From Paenibacillus sp. FSL R7-0345 (GTDB taxonomy: Bacteria; Bacillota; Bacilli; Paenibacillales; Paenibacillaceae), in the NCBI RefSeq assembly GCF_038595055.1, contig NZ_CP152002.1, positions 3,330,501 to 3,394,500 of the forward strand: a stretch of DNA of 64,000 bases, given 5' to 3'. The translations under genes and the position numbers were made by a program. Positions 60,897 to 64,000 of the stretch are shown piece by piece. Below the pieces are notes generated by a model. The model did not search any database. It was given only the letters and a program-made list of their open reading frames with translations, and was not told the origin of the DNA. How positions within the stretch are numbered: the stretch's first letter is position 1; each line of letters opens with the position of its first letter.

Positions 60897-61847
60897 GAAT
60901 GACGCTCCTTCTGATTTGTATTGATAATGATTATCAACACTATAACCAAGCGAAGACGTACGGACAATGTCAAAACCGGACGCGCCCGATGTCATTTCCG
61001 GCCAGGCAGCAGCTGCTTTTACTGAGTTTTTGTACCTGCCCGGCGAAATCCCGAAATGCTTTTTGAACATCCTTCCGAGATAATACGCATCCGGATGCCC
61101 GATGGCAGCTGCAATATCATGCAGGCTGGCCTCGGTGTGGAGCAGCAGCTCGCGGGCCTTTTCCATGCGCAGGCTGATCAGATACTGGTTGGGGCTGGTG
61201 TGCAGGCGTAGCCGGAATAGTCTGGACAAGCTGCGCGGGCTGCTCCCTGCGGCCTCGGCCAGCTTGTCCATGCTTAGAGGCCGACTGATGTTATTCTCCA
61301 TATACCGGATTGCTGTCGCCAGCACATCCGGCTTCAACGGCTGGATATGCTGTGCATGCAGCTGTCTAAGCAGTTCATACACCCATTGATACAGCAATGA
61401 TTTTACATACAGATGCTCCAGTCTGCCGCCCTTTAGCCAGTGCTCATGCATCACCTTAAGCTTATCAAGCAAAGGGAGCGGAGCGTCCGGACTGCATATG
61501 TATTGGAGCTCGAACGGGTTGTCACGATTCATGACGGACAGCAGATGTTTGCGGGCAGGGAGGGCAAGCCTTGCTCTGTAGAGGATTAAATAATATTTAA
61601 CCAGCTCCGCAGGCGGGGGCAACTCAATGATTATTCCTTTGCCTCCGTGGATCACGGTTCCTTCGTATAGTTCATAGCGGATACCGTCCATGAGAATTAC
61701 TGCATTCCCATGGGTTGCACATATAAAAGCACTGCAAGGCAGCCGGTACCGGAGAAATTGCTCCCCGTGACTGGAAGTATGGCGCCGGATATCTATTATT
61801 TCTACCGCTGCATGAGTCCAAAGTAAAATATGTTCCTTCAAATTCAT
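59892..61847 (-). CDS. AraC-type regulator reading in frame into the siderophore-binding protein
   Basis: The frame from ATG 61847 is 651 codons with no stop before 59892. Residues 1-160 are a cupin-like region; about 170-275 are the AraC DNA-binding domain, ending FKKHFGISPGRYKNS. Some 40 residues without a clear domain follow, encoded by DNA that also holds a promoter, Fur box and ribosome site. Residue 318 is the Met of the lipoprotein gene. If fully translated, the lipoprotein signal becomes an internal membrane anchor, with the DNA-binding part inside and the ligand domain outside. Established: Btr of Bacillus subtilis also joins AraC and siderophore-binding domains, but lacks a signal peptide. 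Alternatively an AraC stop codon was lost. Confidence 0.75.
   Translation of the reverse strand: MNLKEHILLWTHAAVEIIDIRRHTSSHGEQFLRYRLPCSAFICATHGNAVILMDGIRYELYEGTVIHGGKGIIIELPPPAELVKYYLILYRARLALPARKHLLSVMNRDNPFELQYICSPDAPLPLLDKLKVMHEHWLKGGRLEHLYVKSLLYQWVYELLRQLHAQHIQPLKPDVLATAIRYMENNISRPLSMDKLAEAAGSSPRSLSRLFRLRLHTSPNQYLISLRMEKARELLLHTEASLHDIAAAIGHPDAYYLGRMFKKHFGISPGRYKNSVKAAAAWPEMTSGASGFDIVRTSSLGYSVDNHYQYKSEGASFMFKSARPSLFITLLLCFTIVLSACGAGNTNTAASSASPSPPASTAPAATEKPAAEAQSRIITTVKGDIEIPADPQRVVVLYMLGDVLALGVKPVGVSDVSEGAAFEDELSDVQKLGTWFEASPEAVLSLNPDLIIVPSDKTYEVLKDIAPTVLVPYDKMSDEERVSFIGEALGKENQAKSLFDEFYAKVEDSKQKLKGAGILDRTVSIMEGGAKRSMAVVTSKQFGRGSQVIYEYLGMKAPAIIQEKVETSAGATGEDVSFEVLADYSGDYMFRSSYEGMADLTQDPIWNSIPAVKAGRLINIDFGLSYYSDIYSLNAQLDYIAESLLAAPRVE
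60921..60937. promoter_or_regulatory. Fur box inside the AraC reading frame
   Basis: TTGATAATGATTATCAA is a perfect 17-bp palindrome around G and contains the Fur core GATAATGATTATC. It is just after the -10 of the lipoprotein promoter. Confidence 0.9.
60939..60967 (-). promoter_or_regulatory. Internal promoter of the siderophore-binding gene
   Basis: On the minus strand TTGTCC (60967-60962), a 17-bp spacer and TATAGT (60944-60939). The Fur box follows at once, so iron-bound Fur would block it. Confidence 0.6.
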
Positions 61848-61885
61848 AAATATGTTCAACCCCCTTGCTTCGTAGAGTGAGTATA

Positions 61886-61904
61886 ACTGATAATGATTAT
61901 CAGT
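61886..61904. promoter_or_regulatory. Fur box upstream of the AraC gene
   Basis: ACTGATAATGATTATCAGT is a perfect 19-bp palindrome. It is 39 bp upstream of ATG 61847 and also lies 156 bp upstream of the divergent GNAT-domain gene. Confidence 0.92.
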
Positions 61905-62059
61905 GACAACGAAAGTGCAGGCAAAATTTTTTTAAATCGAAATATCCTTAGTCCATTCCAGGCAATTGGTTTATACTTGAATGGTATTACCCAGTATTAT
62001 CCAACCCTTGCGCGATATAGCAAGGAGTAAAAGTGTAATTAAAGGAGGTACAATATTAC

Positions 62060-64000
62060 ATGCTGCAAGCCCCTGAAATTGTGATCGAAGAATACGAGCC
62101 TCTCAAACATGCCAAGTCAATCGCCGAAATGTGGAACCGGAGCTATGAAAGCTGGGGTGGGGACAACTCATACCAGACGGAACAAAGCGTTATCGATGAG
62201 CACCAGAATGGTACCCATCTTAAGCTGTTTCTGGCAGTAGCAGGCGGAGAGGTTATCGGATACTGCAGCTTTTCCCACTACAAGGACGACACTGGAGCAT
62301 TGTATATCCCTCTGCTGAATGTCAGGCCGGATTATCATGGACGCAAAGTCGGCAAAATGCTCATACTCCGCGCGCTTGAGGAAACAATCCGTCTTGGCTG
62401 GCCGCGGCTGGACCTTTATACCTGGCCGGGTAATACCAAGGCGGTGCCGGCGTATAAGAAAAGCGGATTTTTCTGGGAGAAACGCGATGATTCCACGCAC
62501 CTGATGAACTTTATCCCGTCTGTTCTGCAGACCGGAGCGGTGAAGCCGTTGTTTGAAATACTGGACTGGTACTCTGACAGTATCCGGGAAATATCCGTTA
62601 AGCCGGATGGCCGTAATGAAAAAGGGTTTGACTATTTTACATATGAATGGCAGAAGGCTGACCTAAAGCTGAAAATGGAATATGAGCGTACCGGACGCGG
62701 CTTACGGCTGATTGAAACGGAGGATTACCTGATTCAGGCTTCCATTCCGGTACAGCATCAGCTGCCTTTCGGCAGCAGTTATCCGATAATCTATGAAGCG
62801 TTGAATAAAAGCGGCAAGCCACTCACTGTGCAGGTCAAGGGAATCAGCAATCCGAAGATCAGCTTTGAGCTGGCGGAGACGAGAGTTGTTGAAACTACAG
62901 GGCAGGTTGAAGGGCGGTTCTACGTTCATCCGGTAGAGGAAGAGCAGGATTCTTACCAGACTCATCCGGTTATCGAGGCAGAGCTGCTCATAAATGGGCT
63001 GCCTGCGGTCTTTAAGCTCGGAATCGAGCCGAAGTTCCCGGTTAAACTCAAACTGGCGTTGCCGGACCGCACAATGATTTATAAAGGTGAGACGTTTGAG
63101 CTGGATTTGACTGCGGAGAATGAATACGATACGGAGACATTGTTTAGCTTCAGCTTGCCGGATGATTCCGTTTTGGCGTTTCAGCAGTCAGATGTACAGA
63201 TTAAGGTCCCGGCAAAAGGCCGCAAAACATTGGCTATTCCCGCCGTTCTCAAAGAATACGGGATCTGGAATCACCAGCTGAATATTACTGCGCATACAGG
63301 AAGTCCGGAATCTGCATTGACTGAACAGAAAGTCAGCCTTGTTTTCCCTGGAACGCTTGCATCTTTCGGCGGGCAGACAGAGAATGGGTGGATGATCAGC
63401 AGCGGACGGTATTCGGCACACTTGGACAAGTCCAAAAATACGCTTAAGCTTTTTGAAGACAGGCATAGAGTACTCGAACTGCAGTATCCAAAGTTCGGAC
63501 TGCCCTATACGAATGAATTCAAAAAGTCAGCTGCCGAGCAGGTTACCCATTACACGGATGGCGATGCGATGGTGCTTGAAGCCCGTTATAAGCTGGATTC
63601 CGCGCGGGAGGGACTGCTTTTAACGACACTGGTCAAGCTCCACGGGAACGGTATCATTGAACGCTATCATCAGCTCCATAACACTTCGGGTACGGATTTT
63701 ACAGATCCAGTGCATCTTAAGGAAAGCTTCGGCTTCAGCCTTGAGGGCGCCGTAATGCCATATCTTGGACAAAATCTTGATCTGAAGCAGGGCGTGCACG
63801 CCGCCAGCGCCGACTACTGGGACGTCCAGAACCTGACGGAGAACTGGCTGTACGCCGATGACGGTACGATAACGAAGGGCATTGCCTGGCCGGCAGACCG
63901 CGCCTTAGTCAGGGACCACTGGCTATATGCGGTTGAGCATCCGTTTGAAGGTATTACCGCCGGCGCAACTGTAGAGACAGGGCCGTTGCGGATTGCCTTG
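62060..64000 (+). CDS. GNAT N-acetyltransferase domain fused to a long unknown region (3' end cut)
   Basis: At least 647 codons, open to the window end. AAAGGAGG precedes ATG 62060 by 11 bases. Residues 1-150 are a GNAT domain: the acetyl-CoA loop is VRPDYHGRKVGKML, followed by YTWPGNTKAVPAYKKSGF. Residues after about 170 are a long beta-rich region with Ig/NEW3-like stretches (YKGETFELDLTAENEYDTET) and then a segment that resembles carbohydrate-active modules in rhythm. I recognise no family for it. No signal peptide or membrane segment. The function is unknown. Confidence 0.8.
   Translation, partial: MLQAPEIVIEEYEPLKHAKSIAEMWNRSYESWGGDNSYQTEQSVIDEHQNGTHLKLFLAVAGGEVIGYCSFSHYKDDTGALYIPLLNVRPDYHGRKVGKMLILRALEETIRLGWPRLDLYTWPGNTKAVPAYKKSGFFWEKRDDSTHLMNFIPSVLQTGAVKPLFEILDWYSDSIREISVKPDGRNEKGFDYFTYEWQKADLKLKMEYERTGRGLRLIETEDYLIQASIPVQHQLPFGSSYPIIYEALNKSGKPLTVQVKGISNPKISFELAETRVVETTGQVEGRFYVHPVEEEQDSYQTHPVIEAELLINGLPAVFKLGIEPKFPVKLKLALPDRTMIYKGETFELDLTAENEYDTETLFSFSLPDDSVLAFQQSDVQIKVPAKGRKTLAIPAVLKEYGIWNHQLNITAHTGSPESALTEQKVSLVFPGTLASFGGQTENGWMISSGRYSAHLDKSKNTLKLFEDRHRVLELQYPKFGLPYTNEFKKSAAEQVTHYTDGDAMVLEARYKLDSAREGLLLTTLVKLHGNGIIERYHQLHNTSGTDFTDPVHLKESFGFSLEGAVMPYLGQNLDLKQGVHAASADYWDVQNLTENWLYADDGTITKGIAWPADRALVRDHWLYAVEHPFEGITAGATVETGPLRIAL

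Overview
The window looks like chromosome of a spore-forming Firmicute of the Paenibacillus type. The evidence is a Tlp-type spore protein, a YesM/YesN two-component pair beside a sugar ABC operon, tandem GH38 mannosidases, consensus GlnR/TnrA, Fur and LacI-type palindromes, strong AGGAGG ribosome sites, and frequent TTG/GTG starts. I saw no rRNA, tRNA, IS element, CRISPR array or integrase.

Layout. 1-336: 3' end of an unidentified gene. 409-1010: an array of 52-bp tandem repeats. 1088-8782: a LacI-type regulator and two GH38 alpha-mannosidases, with one palindromic operator in front of each transcription unit. 8847-16754: sugar ABC transporter (lipoprotein and two permeases), a large FAD oxidoreductase and a three-repeat protein of phage-tail-like flavour. 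16781-17238: an array of 51-bp repeats. 17309-20747 (minus): the YesN/YesM-like pair. A 40-bp sequence upstream of the kinase gene recurs upstream of the ABC operon. 21045-22313: FAH-family enzyme and tlp. 22424-28290 (minus): nitrate transporter and a nitrate reductase fused to a CysJ-like flavoprotein, with two GlnR/TnrA boxes and a long leader ending in a terminator. 28812-42854: a one-strand [FeFe]-hydrogenase block: hydE, fused PFOR subunits, hydC, hydB, hydA, hydG, a first hydF, aspartate ammonia-lyase and a second hydF. 42939-43295: a second 51-bp array. 43320-50400: a frameshifted membrane protein, ECF sigma/anti-sigma pair, NlpC/P60 hydrolase, AraC regulator, MFS transporter and soluble chemoreceptor-like protein. 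50474-54339: kdpDE without kdpFABC, and a small membrane protein sharing a direct-repeat element with kdpD. 54390-56900: a lipoprotein in AT-rich DNA, then an Lsa-like ABC-F gene broken by one in-frame TGA but preceded by a complete-looking attenuator. 57059-64000: a cellulase-like hydrolase, a Rieske oxygenase behind a purine-riboswitch-like RNA, an AraC regulator reading in frame into a siderophore-binding lipoprotein across an internal Fur promoter, and a truncated GNAT-domain protein.

How the genes work together (inference). LacI and YesMN probably control import and cleavage of mannosidic oligosaccharides. The hydrogenase block supplies pyruvate oxidation, H2 evolution from ferredoxin plus NADH, and H-cluster assembly. 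Nitrate assimilation is nitrogen-controlled and the siderophore genes are iron-controlled.

Most unusual items: the purine-riboswitch-like leader of the Rieske gene, the nested AraC/siderophore-binding arrangement, the attenuator on a nonsense-interrupted ABC-F gene, the three hairpin-repeat arrays, and the two unequal HydF genes around aspA. All assignments come from reading the sequence; no database search was run.
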